Positions 35,735 to 44,184 are shown, counted from the first letter of the stretch. The stretch: 64,000 bases of DNA from Bosea beijingensis (GCF_030758975.1 NZ_CP132359.1:2700782-2764781), one strand, 5' to 3'. The notes: generated by a model not told the origin, from the sequence alone. Numbers and translations: made by a program.

Positions 35735-36504
35735 GGCTTCACGCTCTTCGAGGTGACACCGTAGCGCACGAGCGTCAGGGAGTTGTCGGCTTGGGCGGGC
35801 GGCGTCGTTTCGCCGGCATCCTTGAGGCTGCGCAGGGCCAGGGAGAGCGTGCCGGTCTTCTGTGCCTGGACGAGTTTCTCGACCTCTCCCGGTTCGATTT
35901 CGAGGGTCGCCGTCTCGCCGACCACGACCTTCTCGCCGTTGCGCTCCTGTACGTTCTGACCGATGGCCAGGACGCGGATGTTGCGCAGGATGACCTCGCT
36001 GGCATAGCCCTCCTGGCCACCGCCCGATTCGCCGCGCGTGGTGGAGACCACGTCGACGCGGTCGTTCGGCAGGATGAAGCCGCCGGCGGTGTTGGCGCCG
36101 CGGCTGTCGGTCGAGATCGCGACGGCTCGCCTGCCCGAGGGCAGGACGGCAGAGAGGAAGCCGGTTCCGTCGGTCTTGATCAGCTTCTCGCGGCGGATCG
36201 GCTCGGCGCCGAGGGTGGCGTAGCGTGCCACCTGCCCGATGATCTCTTTTTCGGCCTCGGGCGTTTCGTCCTTGCGGATGATCCCGGCCGGCACGCTGGC
36301 CAGCGGCCAGTCGAGCCAGCGCAGGTCGTTCGCCGTCACCGTGTTGCCGACGGGGATGTCGGTCGCCGCGACCAGGACCGGAACGGTCGGCGCCTGTTCG
36401 ACCTTCGCGACGGGGGCCGGCGCTTTGGGGCTCTGGACGAGCAGCGCTGCGCCCAGGCCGGCCGCCAGTGCGACCACGAGTATGATGATGCGTGCGGGAC
36501 TCAT
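35731..36504 (-). CDS. cpaB: Flp pilus assembly protein CpaB/RcpC
   Basis: A 257-residue protein anchored by one N-terminal helix (ARIIILVVALAAGLGAALLV). The SAF domain (about 45-110, VLVAATDIPVGNTVTANDLRWLDWP) is followed by the RcpC domain (RRAVAISTDSRGANTAGGFILPNDRVDVV). It associates with the secretin and may bind peptidoglycan or glycan. I use ATG 36504; a TTG at 36525 would add seven residues. It is the first gene after a 124-base gap following cpaA. Confidence 0.92.
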   Translation of the reverse strand: MSPARIIILVVALAAGLGAALLVQSPKAPAPVAKVEQAPTVPVLVAATDIPVGNTVTANDLRWLDWPLASVPAGIIRKDETPEAEKEIIGQVARYATLGAEPIRREKLIKTDGTGFLSAVLPSGRRAVAISTDSRGANTAGGFILPNDRVDVVSTTRGESGGGQEGYASEVILRNIRVLAIGQNVQERNGEKVVVGETATLEIEPGEVEKLVQAQKTGTLSLALRSLKDAGETTPPAQADNSLTLVRYGVTSKSVKP

Positions 36505-36628
36505 GAACGAACGACCCTCAGCCAAGTGTGATTGGCTCTCGTTCCGGATCGTCGTTCTGAAACGTCAACTTATGGTTAACTGGACGTATATTTTTTGAAG
36601 ACCGCTGCCGTTACGTCCCCGGCGCCCT

Positions 36629-37141
36629 TCAGACGCCGATCGCAGCATGCCAGATCGTGGTATCCGGCAGGACCAGCAGCGCGGCGAAGGCCAGTGCGAT
36701 GCCGTAGGGTACGCCCTCATTGGCGGCATGCAGGCGACTGGCCCAGCCCCAGTTCTCGGCGAAGGCCGGCAGCGGGCGCGAGCGCAGCCGCAGGATGATG
36801 ATGGTCAGGAGGCCGCCGAAGAAGGCCGCGATGAGCAGATAGGGCATCAACTGGTCGAAGCCGAACCAGAGTGCCGTTGCGGCCGCGAGCTTGGCATCGC
36901 CCCCGCCGATCCACCCGGCTGCGAAAAGGCCGAAGGAGACGACCAGGACCAGGGCCCCGGCAGCCAGATGCCAGCCGATCGCTGCCGGGCTCAGGCCGAG
37001 CAGGACGGCGCAGACCGCGAGACTGCCGACGAGGAACAGGCAGAGCCGGTTCGAGATCGTCATCGAGAGCAGATCGCTGGCCGCGGCATAGGCCATGGCG
37101 AAAGGAAACACGCCGAGCATGACGATCTGGGGCAGGGTCAT
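36629..37141 (-). CDS. cpaA: Prepilin peptidase CpaA/TadV
   Basis: A 170-residue A24 aspartic peptidase that cleaves the Flp prepilin leader. The two catalytic aspartates are visible in AAASDLLSMTISNRLC (residue about 23) and in GGGDAKLAAA (about 73). Several membrane helices and no methylase domain are normal for TadV. ATG 37141 (MTLPQIVML) is chosen with GGAG nine bases upstream; 16 upstream codons are unlikely. It lies 142 bases downstream of flp, after a terminator. Confidence 0.92.
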   Translation of the reverse strand: MTLPQIVMLGVFPFAMAYAAASDLLSMTISNRLCLFLVGSLAVCAVLLGLSPAAIGWHLAAGALVLVVSFGLFAAGWIGGGDAKLAAATALWFGFDQLMPYLLIAAFFGGLLTIIILRLRSRPLPAFAENWGWASRLHAANEGVPYGIALAFAALLVLPDTTIWHAAIGV

Positions 37142-37228
37142 GAGAGTTACTCCGCTACAGACGGGACAGTGCCGCAAACGCCTCACCAAACCCTTACGGT
37201 GATCGCATCAAACTCGGCATGAAAAGCA

Positions 37229-37255
37229 AAACGCCCCGGATTGACCGGGGCGTTT
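37229..37255 (-). terminator. Intrinsic terminator after flp
   Basis: An 11-bp stem AAACGCCCCGG / CCGGGGCGTTT followed on the minus strand by TTGCTTTTC. It would end most flp transcripts and let fewer read on to the cpa genes, matching the need for much more pilin than machinery. Confidence 0.8.
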
Positions 37256-37283
37256 GTCGTTCAGCCGATCTCGCTTGCGGCGA

Positions 37284-37469
37284 TCACAGAGCCTTGGCGG
37301 CTTCGGTGCCGAGGCGGGTGCCGATGTTCGTGAACAGCGTGCTGAGGTTGCCGCCGAGCATGCTGGCGGCGGCGATGATGCCAACCGCGATCAGGGCGGC
37401 GATCAGGCCGTACTCGATGGCGGTGGCGCCGGACTCGTCCTTGACGAAGCGAGCGAAAAGATTGGTCAT
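37284..37469 (-). CDS. flp: Flp-family type IVb major pilin
   Basis: A 61-residue pilin subunit. A short basic leader (MTNLFARFVKDESG) is cut before ATAIEYGLIAALIAVGIIAA, the hydrophobic Flp helix with the conserved Glu-Tyr pair. AAAGGAG stands 7 bases before the ATG. It is exported and built into Flp pili by the neighbouring Cpa/Tad proteins. It has its own terminator. Confidence 0.96.
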   Translation of the reverse strand: MTNLFARFVKDESGATAIEYGLIAALIAVGIIAAASMLGGNLSTLFTNIGTRLGTEAAKAL

Positions 37470-37884
37470 GCTGAAACTCCTTTACACCACGGTTTGACGG
37501 CTGCCTGTGCTCTCAGGTGGCTTCGGTCAGCGACAGGAACGAAATTAGCCCGCCCATCTTGCTGATCGGTTAAACCGGTCGAAGAATTGGGCTGTTTCTT
37601 GCCGTGTTTTTTCTGTGGTTAACGCTCGATTTAACAGGCGCAAATTATCGATGATCTTGCAAATAGCGCCGCTGACGCGAGTTTTTCTCAGTTAACAAGG
37701 GGTTTAGTCGATCCTGTAAGGGCGATTTAGTTTCTCGAGGCGTGACGGTAATCGCTTGGTCGCGTCGTTATTCCGCTGCGGCATAGTGTGTTCGGCTGCA
37801 TGAGATCGCTGTTCGCCGCGAGCTTAGGATTTGATTCATCATTTTGGGCTTCATTGAAGGGGTCGCAAAGCTTGAGGCGCCGCC
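37470..37884. promoter_or_regulatory. AT-richer control region between flp and the plus-strand tad genes
   Basis: A 415-base gap without a gene, clearly richer in A and T than its surroundings. It holds several GTTAAC/TTAA elements. Two have the form TTAA-N7-TTTA (37619-37633 and 37692-37706), close to the CtrA consensus TTAA-N7-TTAA that controls pilin genes in Caulobacter. The match is partial. No convincing sigma-70 pair can be fixed. It presumably drives flp leftward and the secretin N-domain gene rightward. Confidence 0.4.
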
Positions 37885-38385
37885 ATGTTGATCATTCGTG
37901 CTCCTGAAGGGCGCCGTCGGCTGACCCACTGGGTGGCCGCGACAGCTCTCGCGATCACCGTGGGCGGCACTGCCATCGCCGCGTCGCCACGTGCGAAATC
38001 CGAAAGCGTGATCGTCCTCGTCGACCACGCCAAGGTGGTTCGCCTGCCCGAGAAGGCTCAGACGGTCATCGTCGGCAATCCGGCCATCGCCGACGTGGCC
38101 GTGCAGCGTAACGGCGTGATGATCGTCACCGGAAAGAGTTTCGGCGTGACCAATCTGATCGCGCTGGATGCCAGCGGAACGCTCCTGGCGGAATCGATGG
38201 TGCGGGTCAGTGCGGACTCCGACGCGGTCCTGACGGTCCAGCGGGGCATGAATCGCGAAAGCTATGCCTGCAACCCGGATTGCCAGCCCTCGGTCCAGTT
38301 GGGCGATACACCGGACCATTTCACGGGTGCCGCCGGGCAGGCCGCAGCGCGCAATGCGCTCGCGACGGGCAGTGGACGGAACTAG
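37885..38385 (+). CDS. Stand-alone pilus-assembly (secretin N-terminal) domain protein
   Basis: A 166-residue exported protein. A signal peptide (about residues 14-33, ending GGTAIAA) precedes one domain matching the secretin N-terminal pilus assembly domain: VDHAKVVRLPEKAQTVIVGNPAIADVAVQ, then GVTNLIALDASGTLLAE. CpaC carries a domain of the same kind (AKEVFVANPKVANAVV). A C-terminal cysteine pair (YACNPDCQPSVQLGD) may form a disulfide. No pore domain is present, so it probably assists or caps the secretin. It is divergent from flp. Confidence 0.85.
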   Translation: MLIIRAPEGRRRLTHWVAATALAITVGGTAIAASPRAKSESVIVLVDHAKVVRLPEKAQTVIVGNPAIADVAVQRNGVMIVTGKSFGVTNLIALDASGTLLAESMVRVSADSDAVLTVQRGMNRESYACNPDCQPSVQLGDTPDHFTGAAGQAAARNALATGSGRN

Positions 38386-38564
38386 GACGGCCTCTGCCGC
38401 CGAAGCCCCGTATCAGGTACGCGCGCGAGGCCGCATCCGCGTGGCGTTCATGATGAGCGAAAGCTTAACGTCGATTTCGGCTGGCCGGCGGCTGCCCTAA
38501 CCGATCTGAAATTCTTTTGCCGTAGGGATTTCTGGCCTGGGCCGAAACTCGACGAGGCAAATGG

Positions 38565-39206
38565 ATGTTCGAGCGCACGAAAAACATGCCTCTGCCGACT
38601 GGCGGGTCGCAACGCCGACGCCTTCGCTGCCTGCTGCTCCGGCGCTTCCGCCGTTCCCAGGATGGCGTCGCCGCGGTGGAGTTCGCCTTCGTCGCCGCGC
38701 CGTTCTTCGCCCTCATCTTCGCGATCATCGAGACGGCCTTGATGTTCTGGACCAACCAGGTCCTGGAGGAATCGCTGTCGCAGGTCTCCCGTTCGCTGGT
38801 CACGGGGCAGTCGAGGACCCTCTATACCGGAGCCACCGGCGCGGTGAACGCGAAGAAATTCCGGGACAACATCTGTGCCGTCGCGCCGATGAAGCTGATC
38901 GACTGCTCGAAGCTCTACGTCGATGTCAGGATCTATAACAGCTTCTCCGCCGCGAGCTCCGGATCGTCCAGCAGCAACCCGATTGCGGGCGGCAATCTGA
39001 ACACCACCGGCTTCACCTATGTCCAGCCGCAGGGCAACGACATCGTCGTCGTGCGAGCCGTGCTCGACTACAGGCTTTTCCTGACGAGCTGGGCTTCCGT
39101 CGCGCTGGCCAATCTCGGCGAAGGCCGTCGCGGCATCGTCGTCAGCATGGCTTTCCGGGCCGAACCTTTCGTCACTTCGGGCGCGGCACCGGCGGCAGGG
39201 TCTTGA
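38565..39206 (+). CDS. tadE: TadE-like minor pseudopilin
   Basis: A 213-residue protein with a basic N-terminus, then the processing-type sequence DGVAAVEFAFVAAPFFALIFAIIE (residues about 33-56) with the glutamate at position 5 of the hydrophobic helix, as in TadE pseudopilins. The rest is predicted periplasmic. ATG 38565 is preceded by GAGG. Its stop overlaps the next start by one base (TGATG). The 179-base gap before it shows no clear gene. Confidence 0.88.
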   Translation: MFERTKNMPLPTGGSQRRRLRCLLLRRFRRSQDGVAAVEFAFVAAPFFALIFAIIETALMFWTNQVLEESLSQVSRSLVTGQSRTLYTGATGAVNAKKFRDNICAVAPMKLIDCSKLYVDVRIYNSFSAASSGSSSSNPIAGGNLNTTGFTYVQPQGNDIVVVRAVLDYRLFLTSWASVALANLGEGRRGIVVSMAFRAEPFVTSGAAPAAGS

Positions 39207-39817
39207 TGGGAATGACGCGCATGCGGAAAAATGGGAACCTGCGCGCCTGGCGTCGCTTCGGCAGCGACCGGAAGGGCGTGGCGCTGGTCGAGTTCGCCAT
39301 GCTCCTGCCAGTGATGCTCATCGCCTATGTGGGGATGACGGAGGTGGTGACGCTTGTGATGATCAACCGCAAGGTCACCCAGTTGACCTCGGCTCTCAGC
39401 GATCTCACGTCGCGGACCCAATCTGTTTCGCCGACCGACATCAAGAACATCTTCAGCGCCGCCGAGACGGTCATGATGCCGTATCAGGACGGCAAGCCCG
39501 TGATGGTCATCACCAGCCTCGTCGTTGATGCGGCGGGTGTCGCCCGGGTCTGCTGGAGCAGCAGCTCGGACAACGGCGCGCCGCTGGCGCGGGGGACCAC
39601 GCAGGTTATTCCTGCAATCTATCGGACGCCGACCACGTCGGTCATCATGGCAAGTGCGAGCTACAAGCACACGCCGACCATCGGCTATGTCCTGACGGGG
39701 ACGTACACGCTCGGCAACAGCCCGATCTACACGCGGCCGCGCAACGGGCTGCCTGCCGGCACCTTGAACATCGAGCAGGTGAAGCGAACCGACGCCAACG
39801 CCTGCCCGACCTTCTGA
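39206..39817 (+). CDS. TadE/TadF-like pilus assembly protein
   Basis: A 203-residue pseudopilin-like protein. After a basic start comes RKGVALVEFAMLLPVMLIAYVGMTE (about 23-47), again a Glu-containing hydrophobic helix. The periplasmic part has few cysteines (VCWSSSSD and a C-terminal NACPTF). ATG 39206 overlaps the tadE stop. It is paired with tadE, as in other tad loci, where the second gene is called tadF; sequence alone does not fix which name applies. Confidence 0.85.
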   Translation: MGMTRMRKNGNLRAWRRFGSDRKGVALVEFAMLLPVMLIAYVGMTEVVTLVMINRKVTQLTSALSDLTSRTQSVSPTDIKNIFSAAETVMMPYQDGKPVMVITSLVVDAAGVARVCWSSSSDNGAPLARGTTQVIPAIYRTPTTSVIMASASYKHTPTIGYVLTGTYTLGNSPIYTRPRNGLPAGTLNIEQVKRTDANACPTF

Positions 39818-39846
39818 GCTGCGCGGCCGGGTTTGTTTGTCGCAGC

Positions 39847-39867
39847 CGCCCGGAACGCCTCCGGGCG
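39847..39867 (+). terminator. Weak hairpin after the tadE/tadF pair
   Basis: CGCCCGGA / TCCGGGCG, an 8-bp stem with a 5-base loop in the 113-base gap between convergent genes. No T-tract follows. Confidence 0.35.
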
Positions 39868-39930
39868 TCGGGCTTCGCCTCGTCCATGTTCGCTTCCCGC
39901 AGAAGCTATGCCGCGGATCGAGGCCGGCTC

Positions 39931-40461
39931 TCAGCCGCGCAGCACCATCCGCCCGGTCTGGACCTCGTAGCCCAGAAGCTTGCTGAGGAAGGAGTTGCCC
40001 AGCAGGCTCATCGAGAGCGCGCCGGGCGGCAGCACGACGGCATCGACATTGCGCACCACGATATCGCCCAGCCGGATCTCCCGCAGCATCGCACGGAAGC
40101 CGGTGACGGTGCCGTTGGCAGTGCTGAGCCTGACCCTGTTGCGCGTCGAGAGGTCGTCGGTGATCCCGAGCGCGCGCGCGTCGGCGGCGGTCAGCGCGAC
40201 GATGCTGGCGCCGGTATCGACCATCATCTTGATGCGGTAATTGTCGACCGAGGGATGCACGATATAGTGCCCGCGATAATCGGCCGCGACGGCGAGCGTC
40301 GTGGGCACGCGCGATCCGGGCGCCTTTTGCGGGCTTGCGGCGACCGCGACGGCAGGCGCTTCGTCCACCAGGCGCGGAGCGAGCCAGTGCGTGTAGGACA
40401 ATGCCCCGATGGTCGCGGCACCAGCCACGCTCAACGCCCAGGCCAATGGTGATGTCGTCAC
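39931..40461 (-). CDS. Membrane-anchored retropepsin-like aspartic protease (TIGR02281 type)
   Basis: About 176 residues. A hydrophobic anchor (LAWALSVAGAATIGALSY) is followed by a periplasmic clan-AA domain with YRIKMMVDTGASIVALTAADA, where D-T-G-A is the catalytic motif, and the C-terminal LLGNSFLSKL loop. Such one-domain proteases act as homodimers. I start at GTG 40461, because GGAGG lies five bases upstream and it opens directly with the anchor. ATG 40536 is an alternative. The target is unknown. Confidence 0.82.
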   Translation of the reverse strand: MTTSPLAWALSVAGAATIGALSYTHWLAPRLVDEAPAVAVAASPQKAPGSRVPTTLAVAADYRGHYIVHPSVDNYRIKMMVDTGASIVALTAADARALGITDDLSTRNRVRLSTANGTVTGFRAMLREIRLGDIVVRNVDAVVLPPGALSMSLLGNSFLSKLLGYEVQTGRMVLRG

Positions 40462-40591
40462 GGCCCCCTCCGGTCCTGCCGGTGTTTGCAGGATGCGGAA
40501 GAGAGCCCTGACGAAGCGTGAACAGGTCGCACGCATTTGCGTGCAACCGGAATGTGAGAGCCGGAGGGCTGCCGACAGGCTTAATCCGGGC

Positions 40592-41512
40592 TTACCGGCC
40601 GGGCGCGCCGGCAAGCGTGGCGGCCAGCGCCGCGATCTCGGCGGCGCGGGGAATGCTCGGCTGAGCTCCGCGCCGCGTGCAGGCGAGCGAACCGGCGGCG
40701 AGACCGTCGCGCAGGGCCGCTGGCATGGTCTTGCCGGCCGCAAGCGCGGCCGCGAAGGCGCCGGTGAAGCTGTCTCCCGCCGCGACTGTATCGACGACGG
40801 CGACCTGCGGGGCTTCGAGCCGATGACGGGTGCCGTCGATCCAGGCGACGACACCGGCTGCTCCCAGCGTCGCGATCGTGGCAATGCGCCGCTCGCCGTC
40901 GAGCCGGCGCGCGATCGCATCCGGATCGCGATCCGGCCAGCCGAGTGCCTGTGCGAGCACCGTCGCCTCGTGCTCGTTGACGATCAGCATGTCGAGCTCG
41001 GCGAGCAGCGCGGCCGAGGGCGCCTCGGCGGGAGCGAGGTTGAGGATCACGCGTCCGCCGGCCCGCTTCATCGCGCGGGCGGCCTGCAGGCAGGCTTCCT
41101 CGGGAACCTCGCGTTGCAGAAGCAGGATATCCTCCGCCGCGAGCACGAGCTGCCGCAAGGCATCCGGCCGCACCGCGGCATTGGCACCGGCTGCGACGAT
41201 GATCTGGTTGGCGCCCTCGCGATCCGTCGCGATGAAGGCGGCGCCGGTCGGCTCGTCGACATGTGCGACATGATCGAGATCGACGCCCTCAGTGGCGAGC
41301 AGGGCCAGCGCGGTATCGCTGAACCTGTCCCGCCCGGTCGCGCCGACGAGCACGACATCCGCGCCGGCACGGCGGGCCGCGAGCGCCTGGTTCGCACCCT
41401 TGCCTCCGGGATGCAGGGCATAGCCCGGCCCGAGCACGGTCTCGCCCGGTCCCGGCAGGCGCTCGACCGGCGTCACGAGGTCGATATTGATCGAGCCGAA
41501 GACGACGATCAT
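40592..41512 (-). CDS. Ribokinase-type PfkB sugar kinase
   Basis: A 306-residue PfkB kinase. Signature 1 is HPGGKGANQALAARRAGADVV (about residues 37-57). Signature 2 is VDTVAAGDSFTGAFAAAL (about 236-253), with the catalytic base Asp in GDSF. The ribokinase-type N-terminus VVFGSINIDLV and the NEHEA motif are present. The substrate is likely ribose or a related sugar; it cannot be fixed here. Its ATG overlaps the dgoK stop by four bases, so it is coupled to a 2-keto-3-deoxygalactonate kinase gene. Confidence 0.88.
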   Translation of the reverse strand: MIVVFGSINIDLVTPVERLPGPGETVLGPGYALHPGGKGANQALAARRAGADVVLVGATGRDRFSDTALALLATEGVDLDHVAHVDEPTGAAFIATDREGANQIIVAAGANAAVRPDALRQLVLAAEDILLLQREVPEEACLQAARAMKRAGGRVILNLAPAEAPSAALLAELDMLIVNEHEATVLAQALGWPDRDPDAIARRLDGERRIATIATLGAAGVVAWIDGTRHRLEAPQVAVVDTVAAGDSFTGAFAAALAAGKTMPAALRDGLAAGSLACTRRGAQPSIPRAAEIAALAATLAGAPGR

Positions 41513-42405
41513 GCCGGAAGATCGGCCGCGAGCCGCCGGATGCCGGCAACGAACGCCGCCTCGGGCGAGACGAGCTGGATGCTGTGTCCCCGTGCCCGCA
41601 GGCCGGCGCCATAGCTCTCGGCCAACGGGCCGTCCGCGACGAGATGGACCGTCTGGCCCTTGCCGAACAGGGCCTCTGCTCCGGCGATCTCCTGCCCGAC
41701 CAGCAGCGCCGAGAGATAGGGCCCGACCGCGCCGCCCGCCATCCGGCCGGCGAGAACCTCGGTCCGGGCGGCGAAGGCAGTATTGAGCAGTCCACCCGCC
41801 CTGCCTGCGGCGGCACGGCCACGCGCGGCACCGTCCGCCGCATCCGCTTCCGAAGGCGCTTCGGCCAGCCGGGCGAGGATCGAATCATTGCGCAGCAGCC
41901 CGTAGATCTCGCCGGTCATGAAGCTGGCGAAGCGGGTGATGCGGCCCTGCCTGATCTCGGCCCATTTCGAGTGCGTACCGGGCAGGCAGGCGATGCCGTC
42001 GTCGAGGCCGAGCCCGACGATCAGGGTCTCCTCGCCGCGCATCACGTCGAAGGCGCCGTCGTCGCAGCTCAGGCCGGGCAGGATGGTCGCCGACGTCGCG
42101 GCATCGAGCTCGGCCCTGATCGCAGCGCCTGCGATCTCGGCCGGCGAAGCCGGGCAAGGGACATAGCGCGCCTCGATCCAGCCGTTGCGGCTGCCGACCA
42201 TGCCGGCGAGCACGATTGCGGCATCGGGCGCCGCCTCGCGGAAATCGCCGGCGAGCTCGGCGAAGGCTTCAGGATAGCCGCCCGCCGGAACCGACTGGAT
42301 GCCGCGATCGGCGATGCGCCGCTCCAGCACCTCACCCGTCTCCGAGATCAGGAAGGCGCGCGCGCGGGTCGTTCCCCAGTCGAGCGCGATCAGAGGTTTG
42401 GGCAT
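41509..42405 (-). CDS. dgoK: 2-dehydro-3-deoxygalactonokinase (DgoK)
   Basis: A 298-residue kinase that phosphorylates 2-keto-3-deoxygalactonate in the De Ley-Doudoroff galactose route. The N-terminal phosphate loop reads IALDWGTTRARAFL, and GMVGSRNGWIEARYVPCPA plus CLPGTHSKWAEI are family blocks. No aldolase (dgoA) or dehydratase (dgoD) is next to it. Its downstream partner is a ribokinase-type gene, and an aldose 1-epimerase is divergent, so a small sugar-use cluster is likely. Confidence 0.88.
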   Translation of the reverse strand: MPKPLIALDWGTTRARAFLISETGEVLERRIADRGIQSVPAGGYPEAFAELAGDFREAAPDAAIVLAGMVGSRNGWIEARYVPCPASPAEIAGAAIRAELDAATSATILPGLSCDDGAFDVMRGEETLIVGLGLDDGIACLPGTHSKWAEIRQGRITRFASFMTGEIYGLLRNDSILARLAEAPSEADAADGAARGRAAAGRAGGLLNTAFAARTEVLAGRMAGGAVGPYLSALLVGQEIAGAEALFGKGQTVHLVADGPLAESYGAGLRARGHSIQLVSPEAAFVAGIRRLAADLPA

Positions 42406-42448
42406 GGCAGAATCCGAGGCGGCAACACATGGATGGACTGCTGCGTAT

Positions 42449-42504
42449 CCGACCGGACAAGCGGCGATCCAGGCGCGCGACTGTCTCTGCCATGTCCGGT
42501 CCGG
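42449..42504. promoter_or_regulatory. Inverted operator-like repeats between dgoK and the epimerase gene
   Basis: CCGACCGGACA at 42449-42459 and TGTCCGGTCCGG at 42493-42504 are inverted copies (nine bases exact) in the 189-base divergent intergenic region. A regulator binding both could control both directions. No regulator gene lies nearby. Confidence 0.35.
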
Positions 42505-42594
42505 TCAAGAGCCGGGCCTGAGAAGCCTTGTGCAAGGTATGACTTCCCGGCAACCCTGCGGATCGCGATCACGCGGACGAATCGGACCAGCCGG

Positions 42595-43479
42595 ATGCTC
42601 GAACTGCAAGCGGGCGGCCTCGACGCCGTCATCCATCCCGACAAGGGCGGCATCGTCTCGTCGCTGAGCTGGCGCGGGCCGGATGGGCGCCGCCATGACC
42701 TGCTCTATCCGCCCGCCGGGCGGCAGCCGGGCACGGCCTCGCCGAACTTCTTCGGGACCTGGGCACTGCTGCCCTTCGCCAACCGCGCCTTCGGCTGCGT
42801 CGTCGACGATGGCGAGCAACGCTTCCTCGTCCCGCAGAACGATCCGGGCGGGGCGATCCACGGCTTCGGCTGGCAGGCGGCCTGGGATGTGCTGGAGTAT
42901 GACCGTGGTCATACCGTCCTCGAACACCGTCGTACCGAGGGCTCTGACCCCTACCGCTACCGGGCGCGGCAGGACGTCATCCTCGACGATGCCGGTATGA
43001 CCATCCGGATGGCGATCACCAACGAGGCGCAGACGGCACTACCGTTCGGCATCGGCCACCATCCCTGGTTTCCCTGCGCCGCCGATACGCGCCTTGTCAT
43101 GCGCAGCACGGGCGCGCTCATCTTCGGCGAAGCCTTCCGCGCGACCGGCCAGCAGGCCTTCGCCGATGGCGGCCCCTATGCCGAGGCCCATCCCTTCCGG
43201 GCGGAGACCGTGACCGCCTGGAGCTTCCTCGGCTGGGACGGCACGGCCCGGATCGAGACGCCCTCGACCAGCCTCGCCATCACGCTGACTGCTAGCGACA
43301 ATCTCGACTGCCCGGTCGTCTGGGCACCGGCGGGCGCGGATTTCCTCTGCGTCGAGCCGCAGAGCCATGCGATCGGCGCACCGAGCGAGCCGCCGGCGCG
43401 CGCCGCAGCGCCGCTCAAGCGCCTGGCGCCGCGCGAGACGCTGGAAGGCTGGCTGAGGATCGCGCCCGAGGCGCTCTAG
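42595..43479 (+). CDS. Aldose 1-epimerase family protein
   Basis: A 294-residue mutarotase-fold protein. The catalytic His is probably in FGIGHHPWFPC (about residue 150), and the base Glu in FLCVEPQSHA (about 258). GAIHGFGWQAAWDV carries the other conserved His. The family interconverts alpha and beta anomers of galactose and related sugars in the cytoplasm. It is divergent from dgoK-ribokinase and convergent, by a 3-base gap, with the L,D-transpeptidase gene. Confidence 0.87.
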   Translation: MLELQAGGLDAVIHPDKGGIVSSLSWRGPDGRRHDLLYPPAGRQPGTASPNFFGTWALLPFANRAFGCVVDDGEQRFLVPQNDPGGAIHGFGWQAAWDVLEYDRGHTVLEHRRTEGSDPYRYRARQDVILDDAGMTIRMAITNEAQTALPFGIGHHPWFPCAADTRLVMRSTGALIFGEAFRATGQQAFADGGPYAEAHPFRAETVTAWSFLGWDGTARIETPSTSLAITLTASDNLDCPVVWAPAGADFLCVEPQSHAIGAPSEPPARAAAPLKRLAPRETLEGWLRIAPEAL

Positions 43480-43482
43480 CGC

Positions 43483-44184
43483 TCAGCGCCAGCCGTAGCC
43501 GCTCGGGTAATAGGGCTGGTAGCCATAGGCGCCGGCCGGCAAGGCAGGGCGCAGCAGGATCTGGCCGCGCGCTGCTTCCCAATCGCCGCCGCGGCGCTGG
43601 GCGACGCTCGTCGCCTGGCTGTGCTGCTTTGCCTTGGCGATCTTATGCTTGGACGGCGCGGCTTTCGCGATCTTCTGCTTGGACGGGCCCGCCTTCGCGA
43701 TCTTCGCCTTCGACGGCGATGAGGCCTTGGCGAAGCGCGAGAGATTGTCGGGCGCCGCGCCGTTGAGCGCGATCCGGGTCTGGCTGGAGCCATGCTTCTT
43801 CACCAGTGCGAAGAGCTTGGCAGCATTGGCCGGGTGCAGGCGGATGCAGCCATGCGAAGCGGGGCGGCCGAGCGCGCCGACGGCCGTCGTGCCATGGATC
43901 GCGTAGCCGCCGCGGAAGAACACGGAATGGGGCATCGCACCGCCGTATTTGCGCGAATACCAGTTCTTCTCGAGCCGGGTCGGCCGGTAGACGCCGTTGG
44001 GCGAGCGGAAGCCCTTGCGGCCGGACGAGATCTTCCAGTCGTAGACCTCGCCGTCGGTGGTGGTCACGGTCATGCGCTGGGCGGGGATATCGACCCTGAC
44101 ATCGACGCCGGCATGGGCGGCGCCGGCGAAGGCCGACAGGAAAAGAACGGCCAGGATGCCGAGAACGCCACGCATCACACTCAC
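43483..44184 (-). CDS. L,D-transpeptidase (YkuD) with Lys-rich repeat tail
   Basis: A 233-residue exported protein. The signal peptide ends AGAAHA (about residue 25). The YkuD domain (about 28-142) has His97 in YAIHGTTAVG and the catalytic Cys113 in ASHGCIRLHP, the standard active site for peptidoglycan cross-linking. Residues 157-186 are three tandem decamers of pattern PSKxKIAKAx, and the end is Tyr/Pro/Gly-rich (YGYQPYYPSGYGWR). The basic tail may hold the enzyme on the wall or on anionic polymers; that is inference. Confidence 0.9.
   Translation of the reverse strand: MSVMRGVLGILAVLFLSAFAGAAHAGVDVRVDIPAQRMTVTTTDGEVYDWKISSGRKGFRSPNGVYRPTRLEKNWYSRKYGGAMPHSVFFRGGYAIHGTTAVGALGRPASHGCIRLHPANAAKLFALVKKHGSSQTRIALNGAAPDNLSRFAKASSPSKAKIAKAGPSKQKIAKAAPSKHKIAKAKQHSQATSVAQRRGGDWEAARGQILLRPALPAGAYGYQPYYPSGYGWR
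43627..43716 (-). repeat. Tandem 30-bp coding repeat in the L,D-transpeptidase gene
   Basis: Three copies of a 30-base unit encoding PSKxKIAKAx. The codons drift between copies, so the repeat is not very recent. Confidence 0.75.
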
